NCBI RefSeq assembly: GCF_021869535.1
Contig: NW_026262712.1
Span: 50,016,884-50,080,883, forward strand
Source of the DNA: Mytilus californianus
Lineage: Eukaryota > Mollusca > Bivalvia > Mytilida > Mytilidae
DNA: 64,000 nt
Direction: 5' to 3'
The notes beneath the pieces were generated by a model, which worked only from the letters and a program-made list of their open reading frames with translations, was not told the origin of the DNA and made no database searches. The first letter of the stretch is position 1; each line of letters starts with the position of its first letter. Positions 1-10,115 of this stretch are shown one piece after another. The translations under genes were made by a program, and so were the position numbers.

Positions 1-108
1 AACTAGAGGTTTCTGAATATCTGACTAAAAATTAAAAACAAAAGTATCGAACATCCTTACAGCTGTTATCATAATGCTAACAAGTTAAAGGTTTGGTTGA
101 CTTGCTTG

Positions 109-329
109 CTTTGTTTGTATAAATGGTTGCTCAAACATTGTAATTAAGATTGACATCTAAAAACAATATAAAAAGGTGGAGTTAAGCTTGTATACTTTAT
201 ATTTAAATTTGATTAGACATTATCAAATAATCAAATTTACCTATATTCAGGTTTAACTCCGCCTACTTATATTGTTTGCAGATGTCAATCTCAATAAAAA
301 TACTTGAGCAAACATTAATATAAACAAAG
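109..329. mobile_element. Foldback / MITE-like inverted-repeat element
   Basis: Two imperfect inverted arms of about 77 bp (109-185 and 253-329) flank a 67-bp AT-rich centre. The arms share blocks such as AGATTGACATCT and AACAATATAA, and end internally in GGTGGAGTTAA / TTAACTCCGCC. No transposase is present, so it would be non-autonomous. No clear target duplication was found. Confidence 0.6.
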
Positions 330-1437
330 TAGCGACAAAAATTACCAAAAACCGAGGTAACATAAGTCTACAACATGACCAAAAACAATACAATTTGTAT
401 ACAATATGTCTAACATATCAAAATAAGATGTATACATAAAACAAACAGAAACTATGAAAGATGAGCCATCGGCACAACATTCTCTAAATACCAACAACAT
501 TCAAATGCAACATAAGCCAACCAATTACAAAGAACGTGACCTGGGACGGCACATTCTAATAATAATAATATAACATTAAAGACATATCTCACAGTTTCTA
601 AAAAAAATCCTTCTCTAAGTAATTAACCTGCAGCTATTAGATTATGTCGGCCTATACTCTAATAATGGTTGCTGGAAATATTTTTTGAATTTATTTTCAC
701 GAATTTATCATTCCTCAAAAATACTTTATGTCACATTTACAGCCTATTTATAAATGCAAAAATGGTACTTTAATTTACCTCTTTGATGGAAAATAAATTT
801 GTAAATGATAACTGCAAGTTAAGAGTTTATCGACGTAAAAAAAAATTAACAACGACGAATGGTTTCAAAAATTAACTACACTTCTAAAAATAACAATAAA
901 CGCGTTATTGTAACACAGAAAATAAACCATAAGGATAATTTTTTACACAACAAAAAACTCGATTATAAAATTTATTTCCGCAATTTTGGAAATTTAAGAA
1001 TTAAAAATCTATTTTTTTTAAAATTAATATATATATATGTTGCTTAACTTTTTTTTAATCATTGTTACAGACATAAAACAACCAGCTGTTTACTCAACAG
1101 CAATACAAGTGAACCCCCCCAAATAGACAATATTCATAGCGAGAGTGAATGTATTTCTTTTGTAAACACAAATAATGTATTTCCATCGATTCCTCGTGTT
1201 GTAGTTAAAACATATAATAGCTATTGAACAAAATTTGATCTGCACAACACTTTACATGAGATAAAACTAATATCTCTTATTTCTCTCTATTCTAATCAAT
1301 TCAACGATTAAAACAGAAGAAAACAGATCCAATTACCGTATCGAGATGCTAGGAGTTGGGTTGCGAACATTCACAAGTTCACACATGACATTTATATTTA
1401 TGAAAAGAGAGAAATTAAGATTTTTAGAGGTTTGTAT
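330..1437. other. Gene-less AT-rich stretch
   Basis: I see no convincing coding sequence, RNA gene or structured repeat here. The short open frame at 859-1047 is Asn/Lys/Ile-rich, as expected by chance in AT-rich DNA. Confidence 0.5.
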
Positions 1438-1719
1438 TTAAGGTGGTACCCAACACCTTGACTAATATTAATTTGGCTCGTTTAATTTTCCTAAAATTTT
1501 GACAAAATGTTTACTTTGACCCTTTGACAAAAATATAAAAATTTCAAATAATTTGAACCAACCACTTTATCAGAAAAATTTCACTGGTTATATAGCAGTT
1601 TGACAAACACTAATTTTGATCATTGAGAAGCTTAATATTTCCTTAACAATACAACGTGATTAAAACGTTTAATTGATTTTTACAGAGTTATCTCCCTGTA
1701 GTGTTAGGTACCACCTTAA
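1438..1719. mobile_element. MITE with TTAAGGTGGTACC ends
   Basis: A 282-bp element begins TTAAGGTGGTACCCAACAC and ends with its inverted counterpart GTGTTAGGTACCACCTTAA (18 of 19 paired). The ends can be read as a TTAA target duplication plus GGTGGTACC inverted repeats, which would suit a piggyBac-type non-autonomous element. A TA target is also possible. There is no coding capacity. Confidence 0.65.
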
Positions 1720-1727
1720 GAATGGGA

Positions 1728-1864
1728 TGCTTCTTTTTATAATTTTAGTGAGATGTACAAGCGTTGACCGAAACACATTTTGTATGAAGCGCCGAAGTGC
1801 TTCATATTAAAAATGTGCGCATGATCAACGCCTTTACAACCATGAAAAATTAAAAAAAGAAGCA
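1728..1864. repeat. Foldback palindrome
   Basis: Imperfect palindrome of about 137 bp starting TGCTTCTTTTT and ending AAAAAGAAGCA, with GCGTTGA / TCAACGC inside and a central ATGAAGCGCCGAAGTGCTTCA-type hairpin. It starts nine bases after the preceding MITE. A degenerate relative of the central part is at about 2240-2325 (AAGCACGG..GTGCTTC). Confidence 0.5.
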
Positions 1865-1868
1865 TTAA

Positions 1869-3109
1869 ATTCGTATAATTACATTGTTAGGCTACAAGCA
1901 TACAAGTGAGAGTTTTATCAAGCTTTTCGTTTGTTTTTCAATGCATTATTTTAACATTGTCACGTATAGGACGTGCAGTCATAGCTGTTGTATTTTATAC
2001 GGAAACAAAATTTGATATTGGAGTGCCTCACGATTGTTGTCAGCCAATCAAAATTGAGGATTCTTAAGTCGGAAAACAAACTGACAATGTCAAGGCAATA
2101 TATCCGTATTAAATGCAATATCTAGGACTGAACGTGCTCTCCGTGACAACGTTAAAACAAAGCGACTTAATTTATTTCGTAGTTTCATTGTTGTAACATG
2201 AAAATGCAATTTCAAAACTGAATGTTTCTTTAGTAATTTTATAGGGTTGTAAAAACTTTAACGTGATCATTTTTAAAGTATAAAGCACGGAAAAATGTGC
2301 TTCAGTCAACGTTTTTGAATTCGAAAATCAAAATTATTATAAATCTGTCAAGTAACATCCTTTAGATGGTCGAAATACATTACTCAGTTAGATATCAGTA
2401 ATTGTATTTTTAACATTTGTCTTTTGTCTGACACATTTGGGCGAGGGCTTTGAACTTCTTCCATATACAGCCTCATTTGAGATACATATGTGTTGAATGT
2501 CATTAGATATTTATAAATGAGCCAGCTTTACTAGCCGACTTGTTTTGTATTCACATGAATCAGAATTCATACTAAAACTTCCAGAAGAAAACGAAAACGT
2601 AATAATGGAATTAATTAAAGTCAAAACTATAACGCTGAAAAAAAAATGTCGAATTTGAACAAATTCCAAAAATTGGGAACACTTCTCTTTGAACAACTGA
2701 ACTTTCAAAATATGAAACACTCTTGATAAGTACTTTGTATATAATAGATTCTACCACACATCCCCGTTGAGTACGATATTTATCCACTCGAGATTTTGAC
2801 CAATTATAATACACAAATTGTGATACACCACAACAGCACATGTTGATTAAATTTGTCTCGTGTATTTTCCCACTATATCCATTCAGAACATTACACTCGG
2901 CATGTTACATTCATTTGTACATATCGACGCTAAATTACATAAAACCATGCATAAGCGCATGGATCATCCAATGTTTGTTCTTGTACTAGATTTAAAATGC
3001 AATATACTATACATTTGAGTACATATTCTTTTTAAGTGTATGCGTAGCTACTCATACTTTAATTTTTCATGTGCTTCGGACTTAAAAAAATAACGAAGTG
3101 AAAATTTCA
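1869..3109. other. Gene-less stretch
   Basis: No recognisable gene. Short open frames on the minus strand at 2511-2841 follow a pyrimidine tract ending in CAG (near 2636) and could mimic an exon, but the peptides match no family I know. Confidence 0.4.
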
Positions 3110-3197
3110 TTTTCTACCACTTGGTCGGTACCGCTTCTGGTGGACTATACGTCCCGAGGGTATCTTCAGCTCAGAAGTCAGTGCTGTGGTACACTGC
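3110..3197 (+). repeat. Fragment of the retrozyme-type repeat
   Basis: The stretch containing GGTCGGTACCGCTTCTGG and GTCCCGAGGGTATC aligns with the downstream part of the tandem hammerhead repeats at 8921-9670. The hammerhead portion itself is missing. Confidence 0.5.
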
Positions 3198-3267
3198 ATA
3201 CCTTTTTGTATTAAAAAAAATTGACAAAATTAGAAGGATAAGATCGGAATTCGTTCAAATGTATTGC

Positions 3268-3790
3268 TGTTTATCTTACCTCCTATACGTTTCTAGGAAT
3301 ATGATTGGTAATAAGCGTCCGCGTGGAGACCGTGTATATTCCATATTAGGTTAGTGGGGAGGCGGGGCTTATTTCAATACACGGTTCGTAGTGGTGTTAC
3401 GACTTTTGCACTATTTGATTGTTTAAATGTATTGAAAGTTCTGTTTGATATTGTTATACCAAGGTTGTTCATATTAAATTGTTATTGTTGACATTATTTT
3501 TTTGTGCAGACCAATTTAAGAGGGTCTTAAAATCGAACACTTAAACACTTTAATATAAAAATAAGAAGATGTGGTATGATTGCAAATGAGGCAACTCTAG
3601 TCTAAATTCAACAAATAAAGATAGTCGGTAAGATAAATTCGATACATAGTGTGCTAGTGACCTAATACGATATATACGGGGTCAGTAAATTCCATATGGG
3701 GTGAGAGGAGGAAGCTCTCACCCCATATGGAATTTACTGACCCCGTATATATCGTATTAGGTCACTAACACACTATGTAACTAATATTAT
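3268..3790. mobile_element. Repeat element carrying a near-perfect 137-bp palindrome (copy 1)
   Basis: The same element recurs at 58618-59090: both share TCTTACCTC, TTTCTAGGAATATGATTGGTAA, a CGCGTGGAGA block and an end in ACTATGTAACTAATA. The palindrome arms are 3643-3706 and 3716-3779, with 63 of 64 positions complementary around a 9-nt loop. No protein is encoded. It is probably a non-autonomous foldback element; the class is uncertain. Confidence 0.65.
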
Positions 3791-4421
3791 ACCGTGGAAA
3801 ATCTAGTGAATGAAAAGCATATGTCCTTGTTAACACTTACAAATAGCACCTTCTCCGCAAGGACGCTATATTGGTTATAAGTTCGCAAGAAAGCCTTCTG
3901 GTAAATAGCAATAATGAAAACAAGTAAAATAAAAACAAAATTAGTAATTAATTTGTTCTTTTTCCTCTAAATACTAAAAGCAATGAGAACAGCAGTCTAT
4001 TATATTGTTTTTAAATGTTACTGTACGAATGAATTCATCACGTACTGAACTCAATTTATTTATCTACTGACTGTTTTTGTTACAGGAACACACCGACAAT
4101 TATTCTCTGTTTATCGTTGACGTTAGATAGGGAAAAAAAGTATCAACAAAATTGATTGATATGGAGGAAAAATTAACAATATTTTAATTAAGTCACAAGG
4201 CGAGTTTTCATACAAACGCTTCCGATAGTGATTTGCATTGTAGTTTTTGTCCAGTTCATTGGACTCCATTCGTGAATAATATAAAGAACAGGGCGACTTT
4301 AATTAACGTTTCAATTTAAAAACGCGATAACATCAAGGAATCCTGCCAGTGATAATCTCACGTCGTATCATGACGTTTTTCCTTATTTGGATTATGTGAT
4401 TTTGATGGCAGATCTTAGAAT
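3791..4421. other. Gene-less stretch
   Basis: Nothing recognisable; AT-rich single-copy-looking DNA. Confidence 0.4.
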
Positions 4422-4480
4422 ACAAAATTTCAAATCCTCGTATCTATGATGAGTTTGGATATCAGGATTTGAAATTTTGT
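4422..4480. repeat. 17-bp perfect inverted repeat
   Basis: ACAAAATTTCAAATCCT (4422-4438) is perfectly inverted at 4464-4480 around a 25-nt loop. It lies directly 3' of the hammerhead motif on the minus strand and is part of the same dispersed repeat. Confidence 0.7.
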
Positions 4481-4524
4481 ACGCCAGACGCGCGTTTCGT
4501 CAACAAAAGACCCATCAGTGACGC
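4481..4524 (-). ncRNA. Hammerhead ribozyme motif, type I, decayed core
   Basis: On the minus strand the order is stem I strand GCGTCA, core CTGATGG, stem II GTC..GAC, GAAA, a minimal stem III (CGCGCG), TC cleavage position, then the second stem I strand TGGCGT, which pairs with GCGTCA using G-U wobbles. The core should be CTGANGA; the final A is G here, so activity is probably lost or reduced. It belongs to a dispersed repeat also present at 6597-6770. Confidence 0.7.
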
Positions 4525-4730
4525 TCGAATAAAAAAGTTGAAAAGGCCAAGAAATCTGTATGATGCCTTATAAACATCTGTTGGTTTTTAGTTTCGTTTT
4601 GTAACTGTTTCATTGGTGTATATACCGTGTACGCATCACCTCCCTTTATTTATACAATTTGAAATCGCTAGGTGTCGATAAAAACGAGGAAGCGAATACA
4701 TTATAAAAAGTGAAAGCATGCATACAGTCA

Positions 4731-4925
4731 AGTGGGAGGTATAGCTAGCTATAAAACCAAAATTTACACACCATTTCTTTGGAAAATGTCTGTACCAAGT
4801 CATGAATATGACAGTTGCTTTCTATTCGTTCCATTTGTTGAAAAAATCTAATGTTTGATTTTGTCAGATTTTATGGACTTCCCCTTTTGGAATTTACCTT
4901 GAAGTTCAGTATTTTAGTTTTTTAG
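4731..4925 (+). repeat. PLE-type 3' tail A, solo copy
   Basis: Diverged copy of the tail that ends the PLE at 17.86-20.83 kb: AGCTAGCTATAAAACCA, GTACCAAGTCATGAATATGAC, then a region ending near GAAGTTCAGTATTTTAG. No RT sequence precedes it, so it is a 5'-truncated insertion or an independently amplified tail. Confidence 0.6.
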
Positions 4926-6596
4926 TTAATACTATTTTACCAGGTCTGGAGTTAATTTCTGTCAGTTGGATTAGTTCTCATACCAGTTCTCTGAATTTTG
5001 ATTTTTTTTTACTGAATTGTTTGATAATTAAAATGTTATGATATAATTTAAATAATAAAAAGTACAAGCATCATCGACAATTATATGAGTAACCAATGAC
5101 CGGTCACGAGTCACTAGTCACAGTGAAAAAAAATTCTATGTTCATATTCATTATACAATGTAACATCGTATGATTCCTAGAAGCAAATAGTAAACTGTAT
5201 GTTGTTTGATAGCGCTATACGCAATTCCCTCTAAACTGAAGAATATCAACCATACTGAGTGAAAGCATTTATTTATCAGTAAAAGCAAGGCAAAGCTTAA
5301 GTAGCGATAACAGTATGTTATGTATGGTTAAAAGGAAGAAAATACAGTTATGTGCGCCACCTGGTTTTTACATCCAACATAAAGCCAAGAAGTAAATATA
5401 TTTGTTTATGAATATTTATGTTATTTAAAGAAATGACTTCGATGAAAGAAAGGTATGTCTTTATCCAACATTATGTATGCAATTAAATAATTATATTGAA
5501 TTAGTAGTTATTAAGAACAAAAATTAAAAGTAAAAGAAGCTGCGGCACCATATTGATTTTTGGTACTGTACAACACCCAAAGGTATGATACGCTTTAATT
5601 TAAAAGACAAATTTCTCCTAAAAGCTTGGGCATGTGAGTTAGAGGGGAATGTTAACCTTGTCGGCAATGCAAATAATTACTTCATTTTAACCTTATACAC
5701 ACATCACATCGATTCATGGCTGTCAGCTCTTGGTGTGGACGAAACACGATTCTAGAAGAAGCCTGGGGGTAATATAACCCATGTATTTCAGAAAAGAGAC
5801 ACATACAAATGATATAGAGCACCAAATACTATTAACGAATACTTGAGATAGTCTCCAAGATCAGGATTATAATTATAAGCGTTGTATTTTGTTTTTGCTT
5901 ATTACAAGTAACTAATGTCGTTGATGTTATACTTCATCGTCAGTATACAGTATCTCTACTTATACTTATATTTAGACTAGACATTTATTAACTTTGTCTG
6001 TGTCATTTCCGTTTGTTTTTGAGGAATTATCGAGCAAATTGCTTGGAGACATAACATGTTTACTCTCAAGTTCCAAGATATCAATATTTGCAACCAAAAG
6101 TACTTCCGTTTTGGCTATAGTCGAAACAAAACAATTTGACTTTGTACTCCTTGTTGCAGTTCGTGGCTTTTCGGGTATCACACCATTAAGACTCATGTCA
6201 GATAGAATAAAAAGTATGATAAATAATTAGACGACTAAAATACTTATAAGTACATGTTAACGAAAATCATCGCACTATAACGCCTGGTTAATATTTACAA
6301 AATACATTTCGTAATTTTTTTCACAAAAAAATAAGATACATATAACAACTTGTGTAACGCTGTACAAACTAATAGAAACCATGTCTATGGTAAAAGCGCA
6401 AAAACCGAAAGACAACCCTTTTAAATTATACATAATCAAATTCGTTCCTTATTTGAACTTGATTATGCAAACCAAATGCTTCGTTCCTTTGATTACATTT
6501 TTGATATTGAATACATATCCCTTTTATTGTCTTGCTTATGAGGAAAGTTGCAAAAATATATAGTGTCTACCCAAGGAACAGATTACCTAACGGTAT
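4926..6596. other. Gene-less stretch
   Basis: No assured gene. Open frames on both strands overlap at 5972-6230, and a 60-codon frame at 6381-6563 contains a hydrophobic segment. None matches a known family. Confidence 0.4.
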
Positions 6597-6770
6597 TGGG
6601 CAAATCACTTTTTGAATTTTTAGTCCTCACTGCTCTTCAACTTCGTATGTTTTAGCCTTTTTAACTTTTTTTAATCGAGCGTCACTGATGAGTCTTTTGT
6701 AAACGGAACGAACGTCTGGCGTACAAAATTATGATCCTTGTATCTATGGTGAGTTTTTCTTTATTTACAA
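6597..6770 (+). repeat. Dispersed hammerhead-bearing repeat
   Basis: Contains a CACTGCTCTTCAACTTCGTA block, a hammerhead-like motif (6679-6722) and the downstream TACAAAATTATGATCCTTGT sequence. The ribozyme and downstream parts are shared with the minus-strand copy near 4.42-4.58 kb. Confidence 0.6.
6679..6722 (+). ncRNA. Hammerhead ribozyme motif, type I, decayed core
   Basis: Stem I GCGTCA, intact CTGATGA box, stem II GTC..AAC with a mispair, then GGAA instead of the required GAAA, C..G minimal stem III, TC cleavage position, and stem I partner TGGCGT. The G replacing an essential A in GAAA predicts an inactive ribozyme. Confidence 0.7.
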
Positions 6771-7790
6771 ACATATTATGAATTTTGATATATCGGCATA
6801 AACAATTTTGTATGTAGAGCGAGTAAAATTATTTCTATTTGACTACGAAGGATTATTTTTCGATTTTATACTTTTGTTTTTTATTTCATTAATTTTCTGA
6901 CTGGTGATGCATAATACCAAGCCTCTTTATATATATATATACAGTATACATTACTTATGTTCTACGGTGATGGTATATTGTATTGTGTCCCCGTAGAATG
7001 CATCAAATTAATCTGACTGATGTCATTGTAAGCATGATAAGAGAGATAACTACAAGGAGAATCATTTTACTGCATGTGTGTAGTTTCACACTCATACGGA
7101 GAAAGGGAAGTAATTCGAAGCAATTTACTAGAATAACAGCTTCTATTTGAATTATAGACCATACGCTAAAAATTACGAATGGGTTAACATAAAGACTTAA
7201 TTTAAACAATGTGCATCCTCTTTAAAACAACTTAGATTTTTTTTTTTTTTCATACATCAACAAACAATCTTTCAAGCAATAATTTCTATTAAATTGTTTG
7301 TACAATGTAGAAATAAATCAACATAAAAAGTTTATATACATTTTGAAATAGTATTATTAGTCCAATTTTAATCTAAAAAAACAAAAAAAAAAGACAAAAA
7401 AAAAAGAAAAAAAAAGAAAAAAAAGGTAAAGTGGTGTTATTGCCAATCTGATAGCTATCCTTTTAATATATTTTAAAAAGTTGTGTGAAACGAGTTTCTG
7501 GTGAAAATAAGCTTAATGCTGAACTGGTTAATAAAGGAACTATGAACTATGAAAATATATATTTCATTTAAAAAATAACAATAGAAATGGTGTTTTAACC
7601 TTTTTTCTAATGGGATTATTTGTATAATTTTGGCAGAGTACCAAACTGACAAATGTTAAAAATGATTATGGTCCCTTACAAGTTTAATGTTTGATACTAC
7701 CATATGAAGATTTTAATATCCTCGAAGTCCGCATAAATATCATTAGGTGCATGCAATTATTTTACGATGATACATTCCTATTTTCGAGAA
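6771..7790. other. Gene-less stretch with A-rich tract and AT microsatellite
   Basis: Holds an AT dinucleotide run near 6928-6942 and a purine-rich A tract at about 7373-7426 with interspersed G and C. No gene recognised. Confidence 0.5.
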
Positions 7791-7794
7791 CTCA

Positions 7795-7966
7795 TAGAAG
7801 TAGCTAAAGGGAGGCAAAAGATACCAGAGGGCCATTCAAACTCATAAGTCGAAAATAAACTGACAACGCCATGGTTAAAAAAAACCCGACAGACAAACAA
7901 GAGTACATAAGCACAACATAGAAAACTAAAGACTGAGCAACACCAAACCCGCCAAAAGCAACGCAT
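7795..7966 (-). repeat. PLE-type 3' tail B, solo copy
   Basis: On the minus strand it reads GCTCAGTCTTTAGTTTTC, GCCATGGTTTT.. 'GGCGTTGTCAGTTTATTTTC', then GAGTTTGAATGGCCCTCTGG. This is the tail that follows the second PLE at 50.45-50.75 kb. It abuts the receptor pseudogene fragment. Confidence 0.65.
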
Positions 7967-7967
7967 A

Positions 7968-8290
7968 TGAAGTTATCACACAGAAAACTGTAAATAACAT
8001 GACAGTATGAAATTAAAGACTTCCAACCAAACTATATGTAGCATGATAAAACAAAGCAGTAGCGTTTCAAATGGTATTGTGATTACTTTAAACACACTGT
8101 TAACTCTATTCGTGATTTATTTTAAGGTTGAATGCATCATCTTCCGATTTTGTGGATGAAGTGGATGAACATGACTTAGTTTCTGCTGGCATTCGCTAAC
8201 TGTAACAATGTTTTTCAGAATAGAACGATTGAACAAGGTACTGCTGGTCCTTTTTAATTTCCCCTTATACTGGAATTTTGTTTAATGAAG
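7968..8290 (-). pseudogene. Decayed 3' fragment of a nicotinic-type receptor subunit gene
   Basis: Read on the minus strand, about 8145-8255 translates to a segment containing LKNIVTV and HVHPLHPQN. It aligns with LRNIVTILKCQRIVHVHPK, in the M3-M4 loop of the intact exon at 11281-12494. DNA similarity continues in the same order on both sides: GACTTCCAACCAAACT here against GACTTCCAAACAAACT beside the stop codon of the intact copy, and a weaker match upstream to about 8285. The part encoding M4 is largely deleted or scrambled. The extracellular domain, M1 and M2 are absent. It is a same-strand paralogous relic, probably from a tandem duplication. Confidence 0.7.
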
Positions 8291-8920
8291 TTATTATATA
8301 TATATATTGTTTCTCCCAAAACAACAGATTAAATAAGTGTATCACAGAAAACTAAACTTTGTTTTGTGTGATCATTAAAAATCATTCATTATTTTGTAAC
8401 ATTTTATTTGATTATTTTTTCTATAAGACATTGATTTGCTCCTATTCTTCCAAAATATTTCAAGATAATGCAAATTAGTTATACTTAATTTTCATTTAAT
8501 ATTATATCAAGGCTGAACAAAAGAAATGAATACAGTATTCGGAAACATAGTGTATAACCCTACAATTTATTTGGGAGATATACTTGTTCGTATTAAGACG
8601 GATCTTCTACTATTATCTTTGTTATGCATCCACGGGTAGAAATAATATCTTTCTTCTATCTTTTATTAGATTTGTCGAAAAAATATTCTATCGACCTTAC
8701 CAAATAGATGTTATAAACAGTACTTATTATATTATATTTGTTGTGCATCCTTTGCTGAGTTGACCATTCCAATTACAGCACACGAACTTGAGTGTGTAGT
8801 TAAAGGTAGTATCTTTGGTTTGAAATCATTATTAACTAACATATTACCTTCCTTTGGGCGGAGTCAACAGCAGAGAACCAATCAAAAGTACTGACAGTAT
8901 ATACATAATCATATAAATAT
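8291..8920. other. Gene-less stretch
   Basis: Starts with an AT microsatellite (about 8297-8309). No gene or recognisable repeat otherwise. Confidence 0.4.
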
Positions 8921-9039
8921 ATCTCCCTCACGCAAAGCTCTGATTCCTTGTTCGACGTTGGGTATATTCTTTTGTCGTTTTTTGTTTATAAGCTCTTAAT
9001 TTTTAATAAGCTTTGGATGTTCAAATACTTTGGCTTCGA

Positions 9040-9083
9040 GCATTACTGAAGAGACATTTATTGTCGAAATGCGTATCTGGTGC
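9040..9083 (+). ncRNA. Hammerhead ribozyme, type I, core intact
   Basis: Stem I strand GCATTA (9040-9045); core CTGAAGA (9046-9052) fits CTGANGA; stem II GACA/TGTC (9053-9056 with 9062-9065); GAAA (9066-9069); minimal stem III A-T and T-A pairs closing a GCGT loop; cleavage triplet ATC (9075-9077) fits NUH; stem I partner TGGTGC (9078-9083) pairs throughout with G-U wobbles. Predicted cleavage is after C9077. All conserved core positions that I can check are present. Confidence 0.85.
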
Positions 9084-9333
9084 AGAAAAATTGATACCGT
9101 TAATGGTATTACTACCACTGGGTCGATACCTCTGCTGTTGGACTGTTAGTCCCCAAGACTATCAAAATTTACTGTTACAACATTTTTGAAATTATTCTAA
9201 ATTAAGGAATATATTGCCCTAACGCAAAGCTCTGATTCCTTGCCTGACTTTGGCTATACTCTTTTGTCATTTTTGGTTTATGAGCTCTTCACATTTTTTA
9301 TAAGCGTTTGATTTTCAAATGTTTTGTCTTTGA

Positions 9334-9377
9334 GCATCACTGAAGAGACATGTATTGTCGAAACGCGCTTATAGTGA
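9334..9377 (+). ncRNA. Hammerhead ribozyme, type I, weakened stem I
   Basis: Second unit of the tandem array. Core CTGAAGA (9340-9346), stem II GACA/TGTC and GAAA (9360-9363) are intact. The cleavage triplet is TTA rather than ATC, which still fits NUH. The stem I partner TAGTGA mispairs with GCATCA at two positions and the second stem III pair is lost. Activity is likely reduced. Confidence 0.75.
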
Positions 9378-9670
9378 CGAAAAATTGGTACCGTTAATAC
9401 TATTACTACCACTGGGTTCATACCTCTGCTGTTGGACTGTTATTCCTCGAGGGTATCACCAGTCCAGTAGCCAGTACTTTGGTACTAGCATGAAAATACG
9501 GAATGTATGTTATTAAAATTTACTGTTACAAAATTTTGGAAATTATTTTAAATTACTAGTAAGGAATATATCTCCCTCATTTGCCCGACTTTGGCTTTAC
9601 TCTTTTGTCGTTTTTGGTTTTTAAGCTCTTTATATTTTCAATAAGCTGTGCATGTTTAGAACATCTTTCA

Positions 9671-10010
9671 ATGACCGTAAAAATGGGATACAGAAATTAC
9701 TATTTCTCAAAGAAGACGTCACAGATATCTGAAGAATTTGGTATGTGTAAATCGAAAGAGATAGTGTTATATGCAAACACAAATAAAGTTTTCATTTGAA
9801 ATTGTAAAGGGTTAAAATTGTACAATTACACATGTAGCTGTTTACATTTTGCTTTTGAAGCCTTTGTACTCAAAATGGTGGTAAGGATAATAATCAGCAG
9901 TGCTTCTGATCGGATTGGGTTCTTGTAGATGTATTTATTGTACGTGAGATCAACAAAATGTAATTACAATTTCGCATGATGTATATTTTAAATAACATTA
10001 ACGGGACCAA
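9671..10010. other. Gene-less stretch
   Basis: No gene or repeat recognised. Confidence 0.4.
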
Positions 10011-10115
10011 TTTTTCTGCAACAGATGCACATTTCGACAATAACTGCCTCTACAGTGATGCCCGAGGCCAAAAAGTTTAAAAATCCAAAATTTATTAAAA
10101 AGATATTGAAATTGT
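10011..10115 (-). repeat. Inverted fragment of the retrozyme-like repeat with a dead hammerhead
   Basis: The minus strand carries GCATCACTGTAGAGGC, TTGTCGAAATG and GCATCTGTTGC, matching the hammerhead part of the 8921-9670 units plus flanking sequence. CTGTAGA replaces CTGANGA and stem II is broken, so it should be inactive. Confidence 0.65.

Larger units (their letters stand above)
8921..9670 (+). mobile_element. Tandem retrozyme-like repeat (two full units plus a partial third)
   Basis: Units begin with ATATATCTCCCTCA-type sequence followed by CGCAAAGCTCTGATTCCTTG at 8931 and 9223, a 292-bp period. A third, truncated start lies at about 9562 (TATATCTCCCTCA then TGCCCGACTTTGGC), about 341 bp further because unit 2 carries an extra GGTATCACCAGTCCAGTAG segment. 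Units 1 and 2 each contain a hammerhead at the same internal position. Tandem hammerhead-bearing units without coding capacity, whose transcripts can self-cleave to unit length, are the defining arrangement of retrozymes, known in plants and animals including mussels. Circularisation and mobility are inferred. Confidence 0.7.

Noticed and set aside
5930..5955. Hammerhead-like TCGTCAG on the minus strand
   Set aside because: CTGACGA is present, but no GAAA box, stem II or cleavage triplet follows.
5972..6230. Overlapping frames on both strands as a small gene
   Set aside because: The minus-strand peptide is hydrophilic and plausible as an exon, but there is no family match, no clear splice partner and no supporting context.
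6465..6563. Short secreted peptide (hydrophobic leader MQTKCFVPLITFLILNT)
   Set aside because: A leader-like segment is present, but only about ten residues follow. There is no donor site or mature peptide, so it is indistinguishable from chance.
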